DNA of 64,000 nt, from the NCBI GenBank assembly GCA_963850605.1, contig CAWKLX010000006.1, positions 248,001 through 312,000 on the forward strand. Direction: 5' to 3'. Both the position numbers and the translations under genes were made by a program. Positions 53,146-60,981 of this stretch are shown one piece after another. Below the pieces are notes generated by a model. The model had not been told where the DNA came from and did not search any database. It worked only from the letters and a program-made list of their open reading frames with translations. The stretch comes from BOG-908 sp963850605 (GTDB lineage: Bacteria; Pseudomonadota; Alphaproteobacteria; Acetobacterales; Acetobacteraceae). Within the stretch, counting starts at the first letter, position 1; each line of letters begins with the position of its first letter.

Positions 53146-54153
53146 ATGCACCCAACCTGGCACCCCCACTCCCTCGCGGACCGGCTCCCCTTCCTGCGCC
53201 GCCGCGCGCGTCTCACCCAGGCCACCCGCGCCTTCTTCCACCAGCGCGGCTATACCGAGGTCGAAACCCCCTACGCCGTTCCCACCCCGGGCGAAGAAGT
53301 CCACCTCCAAACGTTCTCGACCGTCCGCATATCCCCCACCGGAGACCGCGAACCCCTCCACCTCCACACCAGCCCCGAATTCGCCATGAAACGCCTGCTC
53401 GTGGCAGGCAGCGGCCCGATCTTCCAGCTCGCCCGCGTCTGGCGCAACGGCGAGGGCAGCGACACACATTCCCCCGAATTCACCATGCTGGAATGGTATC
53501 GCCCCGGCGCCACCCTCGACACGCTCATGGACGAGACCGAGCACTTCCTGCGCGCCACGCTTCCCCCCACCGTCACCTGCCGCGGCGTCACCACGGACCT
53601 TGCCCGCTTCGAACGCCTCACCATGGCGGACGCCTTCGCCCGCCACGCCGGCGCCGACCTGCTGGGCACGCTCGACGATGCCCAGGCACTCGCCGCCTCG
53701 GCCAACGCGCGCCTGCGCCCCGACGAAACCTGGGAGGACCTTTTCTTCCGGCTGCTGCTGGAACGGGTCGAACCGGCCATCGGCCGCGCCCACCCCACCT
53801 TCCTCACCCACTGGCCGGCCCGGCAAGCCGCCCTGGCTCTGAAGAACCCGGCCGATCCGCGCACCGCCCTGCGGTTCGAGCTGTTCGTCTGCGCGATGGA
53901 ACTCGCCAACGCGTTCGAGGAACTGACCGATGCCGCCGAGCAGCGTGCCCGTTTCGTGGAAGATCGGGCCAGGCGCCACGCCCTGACCGGCCCGGACTGG
54001 CCATTGGATGAGGATTTCTTGACCGCCCTGGCCCATGGCATGCCCCAAGGCGCCGGCATCGCCCTGGGCTTCGATCGCCTGGCCATGATCGCATCCGGTG
54101 CATCCACGATCGGCGACGTGCTTTGGTTACCAAACGTATCGCGCCGGCGCTAA
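53146..54153 (+). CDS. epmA: EF-P beta-lysyltransferase EpmA (GenX/PoxA)
   Basis: EpmA attaches R-beta-lysine to EF-P. The 335-residue protein is a class II lysyl-tRNA synthetase core without an anticodon-binding domain: motif 2 FQLARVWRNGEGSDTHSPEF, motif 3 GIALGFDRLAMIASG, with TSPEFAMKRLL and NAFEELTDAAEQ between. The ATG at 53146 is taken. It is divergent from the EAL gene, with 93 bases between them. Confidence 0.93.
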   Translation: MHPTWHPHSLADRLPFLRRRARLTQATRAFFHQRGYTEVETPYAVPTPGEEVHLQTFSTVRISPTGDREPLHLHTSPEFAMKRLLVAGSGPIFQLARVWRNGEGSDTHSPEFTMLEWYRPGATLDTLMDETEHFLRATLPPTVTCRGVTTDLARFERLTMADAFARHAGADLLGTLDDAQALAASANARLRPDETWEDLFFRLLLERVEPAIGRAHPTFLTHWPARQAALALKNPADPRTALRFELFVCAMELANAFEELTDAAEQRARFVEDRARRHALTGPDWPLDEDFLTALAHGMPQGAGIALGFDRLAMIASGASTIGDVLWLPNVSRRR

Positions 54154-54218
54154 GGGCCCTCGAAATGCCACTTCTTGGCCAATCGAACGTTCACGGTCTG
54201 ATCGGAGAAGAGTCACCC

Positions 54219-54608
54219 ATGCGTACAACCCTGTCCGCAGCCCTTGCCAGCGCGGCGTTGCTGGCCGGTTGCGCCTACCCCAGCCCGCAGCATGTCGCGG
54301 CCCTCAACACCCTCGTCGGCAAGTCCGAGACCGACCTCGTGCGCGCCCACGGCGTACCGACCCGCACCTACGAGACGGGCGGCGCCAAATTCCTGTCCTA
54401 CAACATCAGCCGCATCGAAAGCATCCCCGGCGATTACGGGTTCGGCGGCATCGGCCCCTACGGCTATGGCGGGTTCGGCTATGGCGGCTTCGGCTACGGC
54501 GGCTTCGGCGGGTTCGGCCCCGAAATCATCCAGCGCGACTGCGACACCACCTTCGAGCTGAAGGCCGGCATCGTCCAAAGCTGGAGCCTGCGCGGCAACG
54601 ATTGCTGA
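54219..54608 (+). CDS. Small lipoprotein with Tyr-Gly-Gly-Phe repeats
   Basis: A 129-residue protein. The lipobox LLAGC places Cys18 as the lipid site. It resembles small outer-membrane lipoproteins with SmpA/BamE-type start (LVGKSETDLVRAHGVPTRT), then a run of GYGGFGYGGFGYGGFGGFG repeats and a C-terminal ERDCDTTFELKAG-like end (QRDCDTTFELKAG). The Gly/Tyr repeats vary easily and may mediate protein contacts. It follows epmA by 65 bases. Confidence 0.7.
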   Translation: MRTTLSAALASAALLAGCAYPSPQHVAALNTLVGKSETDLVRAHGVPTRTYETGGAKFLSYNISRIESIPGDYGFGGIGPYGYGGFGYGGFGYGGFGGFGPEIIQRDCDTTFELKAGIVQSWSLRGNDC

Positions 54609-54692
54609 CTCGGTCGTCGGCTTTCCGTCGTCGGTCATCAGACAAGACGTCGTCTGACGACTGACAACCGGCGACTGACGACCGACAATTGA
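54609..54692. repeat. Inverted-repeat cluster between convergent lipoprotein and secB genes
   Basis: GTCGTCGGTCATCAGAC and GTCTGACGACTGAC pair around AAGACGTC, with outer CGGTCGTC / GACGACCG also complementary. The unit sits between the stop of the lipoprotein gene and that of secB, so it is a likely bidirectional terminator. Confidence 0.55.
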
Positions 54693-54695
54693 ACC

Positions 54696-55235
54696 CTAGT
54701 TTGGCGCCGTCACCTGCGGCGCCTGACCCGCGGCCTGGCGGCGGCTCTGCCAAAGGCCCACGAAATCGATCGGCTGCAACAACACCGGCGGAAAGCCCCC
54801 CTCGCGCGTCACGTCCGACAGCACCGAACGCGCGAACGGAAACAGCAGCCTTGGGCACTCGATCAACAGCAGCGGCTCCACAGCCTCGGGCGGCACGCCG
54901 TTGATGGTGAACACGCCCGCGTATTGCAGCTCGGCGATGAACACCGGGCGGCCCTCGCCAGGCTGGGCAGCGCCGTTCGGGGCGCCGGCGGGTGCCGCCG
55001 TCTCGCGGGCCTCGGCCTTCACCGCCAGCACCACTTCGAACACGTTCTGTCCGTCCTGCAACGCACGCGCCTGCACATCCAGGTTGATCTGCACCGCCGG
55101 CTGGCTCCGCAGCGTCGCATAGATCTCCGGCGCGTTCGGCACCTCGAACGACAAATCCTTGATATACTGAACATTGACCACCAGCGGCGGCATGGCCTGG
55201 CCGGCTTGGGCGGTGGGGTCGGTTGTCTCTGACAT
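54696..55235 (-). CDS. secB: Protein-export chaperone SecB
   Basis: SecB keeps preproteins unfolded and hands them to SecA. The 179-residue protein has the family blocks YIKDLSFEVPNAP, FEVVLAVKAEAR, AELQYAGVFTI, LLIECPRLLFPFARSVLSDV and TREGGFPPVLLQPIDF, the last being the hallmark. AGGAG precedes ATG 55235. A Gln/Ala-rich tail follows the conserved core. Confidence 0.94.
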   Translation of the reverse strand: MSETTDPTAQAGQAMPPLVVNVQYIKDLSFEVPNAPEIYATLRSQPAVQINLDVQARALQDGQNVFEVVLAVKAEARETAAPAGAPNGAAQPGEGRPVFIAELQYAGVFTINGVPPEAVEPLLLIECPRLLFPFARSVLSDVTREGGFPPVLLQPIDFVGLWQSRRQAAGQAPQVTAPN

Positions 55236-55292
55236 GGCTACGCGCTCCTGGGTTGGCGCGGCGGGTAGCACGCGGGGCCATGGCCCGCAAAG

Positions 55293-55868
55293 TCAGGCGG
55301 CACTTGGCCGCCTGGGCAGCGGCGGAAACGCCACCTGGGACACGGGCGCGTGCAGGTCGAAATCCCGCCACTCGCCATTCTCGAAACTCTCGCCCGTCAG
55401 GGTCAGCAGGAACGCCCAGTGGCTGACCACCAACGTGGTGCGCCAGGCCGGGTCGTCCCGCATCTCGGCCCGGAACTCCTGCGCCCGCGCCTCTACGCTC
55501 TCGGCCGGTTCGGTGCCGTGCGGCCACCACACCTCGTCGATCCCGGAAAAATCGTGCTCCGGCCAGGCGGCCGCCAGCTCGGCGCGGGGCGAGCCGATGT
55601 CGCAGGCGAAATGCGCCCGCTCCCGCACCCCGGCATGCACCCGCACCGGCAGCCCGAGTGCCACCGCGACCGGTGCCGCCGTCTGCAGCGCCCGCGTGTA
55701 GGGAGAGGCGATGATGCGCGTCAGCCCGCGCCCGCGCAGCGCCGCGGCGGCTTCTTCGGCCTGTGCGTGGCCCAACGGCGTCAGCCGCGCGTCGGTGATC
55801 CCCGGATCGCGCCGGTGCGCCGTGAAGTGGACGTTGAATTCGCTCTGGCCATGTCGCAGCAGGATCAT
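55293..55868 (-). CDS. Histidine phosphatase (phosphoglycerate-mutase-like) family protein
   Basis: A 191-residue enzyme with catalytic motif ILLRHGQSEFN (RHG), an RxE-type pair, and the C-terminal VVSHWAFLLTL His. RHG...H is typical of the histidine phosphatase superfamily. Length fits SixA or cobC-type phosphatases. The start at 55868 is chosen because the long frame to 55973 does not look coding. It lies near secB, the usual neighbour of small phosphatases in no fixed order. Confidence 0.78.
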   Translation of the reverse strand: MILLRHGQSEFNVHFTAHRRDPGITDARLTPLGHAQAEEAAAALRGRGLTRIIASPYTRALQTAAPVAVALGLPVRVHAGVRERAHFACDIGSPRAELAAAWPEHDFSGIDEVWWPHGTEPAESVEARAQEFRAEMRDDPAWRTTLVVSHWAFLLTLTGESFENGEWRDFDLHAPVSQVAFPPLPRRPSAA

Positions 55869-56113
55869 CGGCCACGCGTTAGCCTCTGTCGCCCGGCACT
55901 GCAAATACGGGCGCGCAACAGCAGGCCACGCGCGTCTGCTACCGCCTAAGGCATTGATTCGCAAGACCATCACATCTCTTCACCTGGCCTCACCTCGTTT
56001 CACTGCAGGGTAAACCGGCCCGCGTGACAGGACTGCGCCGCGGCCCGCCACACCGGATGGCCGCTCCCGCAACCAGGCGCCCGAACGGGCCGCCAGACAC
56101 ATCAGGTGATTTC

Positions 56114-57244
56114 ATGACCATCCTCACCCTCGGCAGGAAAACCCTGCTCGCCAGCGCCATTCCGGCCGGCTTGCTCGCATTGGCCGCCCCCGCGGCGGCG
56201 CAGACACACGCCATGGCCCCGCCGGTGGCCGCGCCCGCCGACACGGACACCGCCGTCCGCAGCTACTGGACGCCGGAGCGCCTGCGCGGCGCCCGCAACC
56301 TGGACCTGCGCGTCACCGGCACGCTGCGCCACGCCCGCCCGGCGCCGTCCCACGCCCAGCCGCAGATCGTGCACGGCGCCCTGCCCACCGTCGCCTATGA
56401 CGAGAACGAGGCGGTGACGCTGCCGGACATGGCCGCCCAGCCCGGCGCGGTGCGGACCAATCCCAACCTGGTCGGCGGCAGCGGCGCGCCCTTCACCACC
56501 AACAAGCTCTATCCGGTCAAGGACATCTACAAGGCCTTTCCATACGGCGCGATCGGCCACCTGTTCTTCACCACGCCGAACGGCAACTTCCAGTGCAGCG
56601 CCTCGGTCATCCGCGCCAGCGTCATCGCCACCGCCGGCCATTGCGTCGCCGACGGCCTGGGCAACTACTATTCCAACTGGCTGTTCATTCCGGCCCAGAA
56701 CGGGTCGGTCGAACCGTACGCCAGCTGGACCTGGTCGAATGCCGACACCACCAGCAGCTGGTGGGCCGGCGGCGGCACGGTGCCCAACGACCAGGACGAC
56801 GCGCTGATCATCCTGGCGCCGCAGAAATACCATGGCGCCGTGCACCGCATCGGCGACATCACCGGCTATTTCGGCTACGAGTTCAACACGCCGCTGCCGA
56901 CCGCGCTGACGCAGATCGGCTATCCGTGCAACCTGGACGGTTGCAGCGATCCCGTCGCCACCTACACCCAGGCCCTGCAGGGTCCCACCAACAACTTCCA
57001 GTTCGGCACGGCATCGTTCGGCGGCGCCAGCGGCGGACCGGAAGTGCAGGATTTCGGCGTCGCCCCCTCGGGCGTCCCGGCCGAGACCCTGGGCGGCAAC
57101 ATCGTCGTCTCGTCCACGTCCTTCACCTACCTGGCCGCCAACTACGACGAGGACGGCGCCTCGATCTTCTACGCGCCCGGCCAGAACGGCGAATACACGT
57201 TCGGCGACCTGATCAACTGGGCCTGCGGCGCCGGCGCCTGCTGA
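56114..57244 (+). CDS. Trypsin-like serine protease, exported
   Basis: A 376-residue protein with signal peptide (LLALAAPAAAQ), a pro-region of about 130 residues, and a trypsin/V8-like catalytic triad: His in TAGHCVADG, Asp in DQDDALIILA, Ser in FGGASGGPE. Two Cys pairs (PCNLDGCSD and the end ACGAGAC) suggest disulfides. AGGTGAT lies before the ATG. It probably acts outside the cell; the substrate is unknown. Confidence 0.82.
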   Translation: MTILTLGRKTLLASAIPAGLLALAAPAAAQTHAMAPPVAAPADTDTAVRSYWTPERLRGARNLDLRVTGTLRHARPAPSHAQPQIVHGALPTVAYDENEAVTLPDMAAQPGAVRTNPNLVGGSGAPFTTNKLYPVKDIYKAFPYGAIGHLFFTTPNGNFQCSASVIRASVIATAGHCVADGLGNYYSNWLFIPAQNGSVEPYASWTWSNADTTSSWWAGGGTVPNDQDDALIILAPQKYHGAVHRIGDITGYFGYEFNTPLPTALTQIGYPCNLDGCSDPVATYTQALQGPTNNFQFGTASFGGASGGPEVQDFGVAPSGVPAETLGGNIVVSSTSFTYLAANYDEDGASIFYAPGQNGEYTFGDLINWACGAGAC

Positions 57245-57283
57245 GCGGTTGAGCATCCTGGCGCGCGGACGAGGCGCGCCAGG

Positions 57284-57393
57284 ATGTTCTTTCTTGAAAG
57301 AAAGAACCAAAGAACTTTTGATCAATTGGGTGCGCGTTGGTCGTGAGCCGCGTGCCCAATTGAAAAAGTTTTTTGCTTCTTTTCTTCCGGCAT
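57284..57393. repeat. Long A/T-rich inverted-repeat element, copy 5
   Basis: Left half TTCTTGAAAGAAAGAACCAA and AGAACTTTTGATCAATTGGG pair with right half CCCAATTGAAAAAGTTTTTT and GCTTCTTTTCTT, with about 30 bases between. It belongs to the CTTTTCTTC family and is its longest copy. It follows the protease gene. Confidence 0.65.
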
Positions 57394-57564
57394 TATGTAG
57401 CACTCGCCACCGCCAGAAAAGCATCCCCGACCATACATTCTTCACGCCCGACCCCGAACGTGGGAGGGCTGGTGAGGTGTAGGCGGTCGTGCGGCGGGTG
57501 GGTCTGCTTTTATGTGCCAGCTTGATGGTAGTTGCGCCGCGCTCAATGGGAAACGCTTCCACCA

Positions 57565-58413
57565 TCAATCAGAATTCAAGTCTTGGAGAACGTCTTGGTA
57601 CTCGACGAAGTCGGCTCCGCCAGTTGGAAAGCCCAAGTGATCGGTTGTTCCGTCGTAATTCAGCTTATCCGTAATAGTAAATCTAAGTTCCGTTTGATGA
57701 ATTGTTGTTGGGTCGGCGCTGCCGTAGGATACTGCAGCCAGCAAGTTCGAGGGGGACCGTGCCTGTCTCGGTGTGATAGGAAAATCAGCATGATTATTGG
57801 GGTAACTGCCGAGCAACTTTGGATTGTCTTTTGGGAAAATACTACCAAAGATATTATGTTTGGTTATATTGGGCCAAGCGGTTCTTTCACTGGCGCATTC
57901 TCGTTGCGGGAATTCGTCGAACTCGCGCGCACTTCCAGCGGGCTGGAGTTCTCAAATAAAACCAAATGAATTGCGCTACAGAGTTGCCTATGTTGACAGC
58001 ACTCGCGGAGCTCGGCCTCAATTCCGCCAGGACTTGGTTTTTACGAGTCTGGTGAGACGGAAAGTTGGTTTCAACCAAGGACGCTGACTGTCTTGGAGAA
58101 GATCAAGCTGCCCTTGAGTGGCGAGCGCTTGCCTGTGGCTTTCTACAGCACTCCAACCGACACCGACCAAGGAAACGATCGAAACAACAAGCGTAACAAA
58201 AGCTATGCCATTGTTACGTTTTTCGGTTTGGACCTGCCATCTCCAGAACTCCTGCTCTTGGCTACGGTGCTGTTTTTCTCCAGGATGTGTTTCGGATCTT
58301 AGAGATAAAGTGATAGTCGGAGGGCTACTTTCGATAATGGAGCGATAGTTTGGTGGCCAGCTTTTGCCAGCTTTTTCTAAAAGCATCAATAAAACAGCGC
58401 GCAGCATCAACTC
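57565..58413 (-). pseudogene. Hypothetical protein with one membrane helix, broken in several frames
   Basis: Frames on the minus strand can be chained. The first, from about 58413, carries a membrane helix (AFVTLVVSIVSLVGVGW) and QLDLLQDSQRPWLKPTFRL. The second reads LAELRPSSASAVNIGNSVAQ, the third ENSSPLEVRASSTNSRNENA, and the last KDNPKLLGSYPNNHADFPIT to FVEYQDVLQDLNSD. At least three frame changes separate them. The DSQRPWLKP and NIGNS blocks are common in a family of small membrane-linked hypothetical proteins. GC is lower than the chromosome average here. Function unknown. Confidence 0.5.
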
Positions 58414-58418
58414 CAACA

Positions 58419-58650
58419 CTATTCAACGAGCCGGATCGTTTCCGTTCCCATTGCGTTGCAAGCCGCTGACAGGGTAAATGCCGCAGTGAACTTCCCCCGG
58501 CTAACCTTGTTGCGCAAATTGACCGGCGTTTCATGCAGGCCAGCCAAACTTAGGCGTTCTGACAACTATCGTAACTGAACTCCCTCGGCGCACCATTTCA
58601 GCCCTTAGTAGGCGTTTCGCCCTATCTCCATATTCATCCTCGGTCGCCAT
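58419..58650 (-). pseudogene. DUF6471-like gene, broken in several frames
   Basis: From ATG 58650 the frame reads MATEDEYGDRAKRLLRAEMV, matching the start of DUF6471 proteins. After two frame changes it reads SLAGLHETPVNLRNKVSRGK, then FTAAFTLSAACNAMGTETIR and LVE, the family's C-terminal block, and stops at 58419. The middle is out of frame. It lies directly upstream of the broken membrane-helix gene, on the same strand. Family function is unknown to me. Confidence 0.55.
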
Positions 58651-58762
58651 CGTGTGCCCATCCAGCCGCCGCTAACAAGGTCAGCATATACGTTACTTTG
58701 TCATCGACAACAATGCACAGGTATCATCATATGCGTTATATAAATAACGCGGACGATGACAG

Positions 58763-59748
58763 ATGGCCCAGCATTTCCTCCTCTCCGCCAAGGCCCGCAC
58801 CCTCTCCATCGGGCAGGTGATGCGAATGACGGACGTGCAGGCCGAGACGGTGTTCGCGTCGATCCGCTGGGCCGAGACGGACGGCAAGGCTGTTGCCCGC
58901 ATTGCGGCTGCCCAGACCGGCTATGAGGCCCGCCGCCCGACCGGTGCGCTCCGGTTCCGCTGCAAGGCGTGCCGCAAGGATTTCAGCCTGACCAGCGGCA
59001 CGCTGTTCGCGTTCCACAAGATGCCGCTCCGCACCTATCTCGCCGCCATCGTGATCTTCTGCAACGAGGTGAAGGGCAAGTCGGCTCTGGCTCTCAGCCG
59101 CGACCTGGACGTGCAATACAAGACGGCCTTCGTGCTGGCCCACAAGCTGCGTGAGGCGATGTCATCTGAGGTTCGCGGGCACCAGCTTGGCGGCCCTGGC
59201 AAGGTGGTGGAGATCGACGGCGGCTATTTCGGCGGCTACGTGAAGCCCGCCAACCACAAGGCAGAACCGGGTGGATCGCCGCCTTGCCCGCAACCAGAAC
59301 GGCAAGCGCCAGTGCGTGGTCGTCATCCGCGCAGCGCGACGGCCATGTGCTGCCGGCCGCCTTCCGGTCGGAGAGCGCGGCCCTGTCCTTCATCCGCAAC
59401 CGGGTGGCCGCGCGAGACGGAGATCATGGTGGACGAAAGCACCGCCTGGAACGATCTGGCACGCCCGCTACGTGGTGAAGACGATCAATCACCAGCTCGC
59501 CTACAGCGAAGCTGGCGCTTGCACGAACGGGGCGGAGAGCTTCTTCAGCCGTATGCGCCGGGCCGAGACAGGGCCACCATCACCATATCAGCGGCGTGTA
59601 TCTGGGCCGCTATGCCCAGGAGAGCGCGTGGCGCGAAGATCACCGCCGGGCGGACAACGGCGCCCAGGTGCGCGGCATGGTCGGGCTGGCGATGAAGGCC
59701 AGGCCGAGCGTGGATTTCTGCGGGTATTGGCAGCGGGCGGCGGCGTAA
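58763..59748 (+). pseudogene. IS1595-family transposase remnant, five or more frameshifts
   Basis: Transposase of the IS1595 (ISXO2-like) type. The start MAQHFLLSAKARTLSIGQV, the helix RDLDVQYKTAFVLAHKLREA and the DDE-region VVEIDGGYFGGYVKPANHK are clear. Later blocks lie in other frames: DRRLARNQNGKRQCVVVIR, VLPAAFRSESAAL, MVDESTAWNDL, ARYVVKTINHQLAYSEAGAC and HHHHISGVYLGRYAQESAW. Each change from the VKPANHK block on is a one-base gain. The zinc-finger CPHCGC block is also out of frame. The element cannot move by itself. Ends are not resolved; 59760-59800 may hold the right end. Confidence 0.8.
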
Positions 59749-59840
59749 ATCGCGAAAAAAGCGAACGGCGTTTGCCAGGGGGGATTCCTATTGGCTAAGA
59801 ATCGGCGTATTGTTCACCAGTGGCGGCCGAGGGCAAGGTG

Positions 59841-59912
59841 GGCGACCGGAGAGAATTCGAACTCTCACCGCCTGGCTTCCAACCTGTCGTTCTACCATTG
59901 AACTACGGTCGC
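59841..59912 (-). tRNA. tRNA-Gly-like gene with an abnormal anticodon arm
   Basis: The acceptor GCGACCG pairs with CGGTCGC, and the D arm AGTTCAATGGTAGAAC is the usual tRNA-Gly(TCC) form. The T arm GAGAG-TTCGAATT-CTCTC has an 8-base loop, one base too many. The anticodon arm reads ACAGG-TTGGAAG-CCAGG: only three of five pairs form and the loop carries GGA. The loop is the exact reverse complement of CTTCCAA, the normal Gly(TCC) loop. CCA is not encoded cleanly. It is probably a damaged tRNA-Gly. Confidence 0.5.
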
Positions 59913-59999
59913 CACAGCCTTTGCAGGACCATGGCTACACATCGACTCCGCGTCGGATCAAGACCAGAATCATGGCGTGAGACCGGAATTTTTTTGAGT

Positions 60000-60450
60000 T
60001 TATTCTAAGGTTGGGTTTGACGTCAACTCCCACCACACTTCCGGCCAAGCTAGTATCTTTCGCACCGCGCCTTTTGCCTCCATGCGATTCAACGTCTGTC
60101 GGACCTGGTTATCAATTGCCCGCACAAGTTGGCGCTCCAAGGCTAGGCCCTTGGCTTCGACCGCATAGTCTCTGATCCAGGCCGCTGGGAGGGGCTTGGC
60201 CGCGTTGTGGAGCGCCCCCGTGCAAAGGCGGCCCAGCTCGCCCTTGCGGAAGAATAGGGTTATTACCCAAGCGGGGCTGTATCGCAGCAATCAGCTCGGG
60301 ATTGCTGATCGGTTCAAATATACGGAGTGTCGCGTCCAGGATCGCGAGCAAATCACGTTGCGGCTGTATCGCCCGCTCGGCTTTCTCTATCTCGCCGGCT
60401 ATGCGGGCGCGCTTGCAGAGCAGTTTCAGAATTGCGTAGGTGTCGCCCAT
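60000..60450 (-). pseudogene. Small hypothetical protein, one frameshift
   Basis: Two overlapping minus-strand frames join into one protein. The first (from 60450) reads MGDTYAILKLLCKRARIAGE and then helical sequence to NPELIAAIQP. The second reads VITLFFRKGELGRLCTGALH, then helical sequence, and ends VWWELTSNPTLE. One extra base near 60275 separates them. The RKGEL and winged-helix-like second half suggest a small DNA-binding or phage-type protein, but I do not recognise the family. Confidence 0.45.
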
Positions 60451-60511
60451 GCCGGCATTTTACTGCCGGGCTGGGCGAATTTTGCTTACCTTGTGGTGGC
60501 GGGTGCTACAT

Positions 60512-60538
60512 AATACCGTTTTCTTCAGAAAAGAAGTG
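60512..60538. repeat. A/T-rich hairpin element, copy 6
   Basis: CGTTTTCTTCAGAAAAGAAGTG carries the same TTCTTCAGAAAAGAA core with an 8-bp stem. It lies just after the stop of the receiver gene at 60540 (minus strand), in terminator position. Confidence 0.6.
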
Positions 60539-60539
60539 C

Positions 60540-60914
60540 TCACCCCTCCTCCTCGCGCTTCAACAGCACCTCGTCCACCTGCTGCAACAGCAACGGCAAA
60601 TCCACCGGCTTGGGGTGATAGTCATCGCACCCCGCCTCCAGCGCCTTTGCCCGGTCCCCCGTCATCGCATGCGCGGTCAGCGCGATCAGCGGCGTGCGGT
60701 TGTTCTGCGCGCGCAAGGTGCGGGCCACGGTCCACCCGTCCATCACCGGCAGGTCCATGTCGAGCAGTACAAGATCGGGCGTCTCGGCCGCCACCTGGTC
60801 CAAAGCCTGCTGCCCGTCATGCGCCAGCACCACCTCGAATCCCCGCCGGCGCAGGCGGCGGGACAGGAAATCCCAAAGCTCCTCGTGATCCTCGACCAGC
60901 AGCAGCTTCGTCAC
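60540..60914 (-). CDS. Response-regulator receiver domain
   Basis: A 124-residue single-domain receiver. The acidic pair is VEDHEE, the phosphorylated residue is Asp52 (LVLLDMDLPVMDG), the Thr position is ALTAHAMTG and the Lys position is HPKPVD. No output domain. It stands upstream of the AI-2E-type gene on the other strand. A CHASE3-PAS sensor kinase gene follows 2 kb away and may be its partner. Confidence 0.85.
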   Translation of the reverse strand: MTKLLLVEDHEELWDFLSRRLRRRGFEVVLAHDGQQALDQVAAETPDLVLLDMDLPVMDGWTVARTLRAQNNRTPLIALTAHAMTGDRAKALEAGCDDYHPKPVDLPLLLQQVDEVLLKREEEG

Positions 60915-60981
60915 CGTGATGCCTCGCTCGTGTCGCGTGGTGTGCTAGCGGCGCACCCCCGTTCCGTCTAGCGTCTCGCAC

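Noticed and set aside
54451..54520. GYGGF-type repeats as a CRISPR or phase-variation tract
   Set aside because: The repeats are in frame in a lipoprotein and lack spacers; they are coding repeats.
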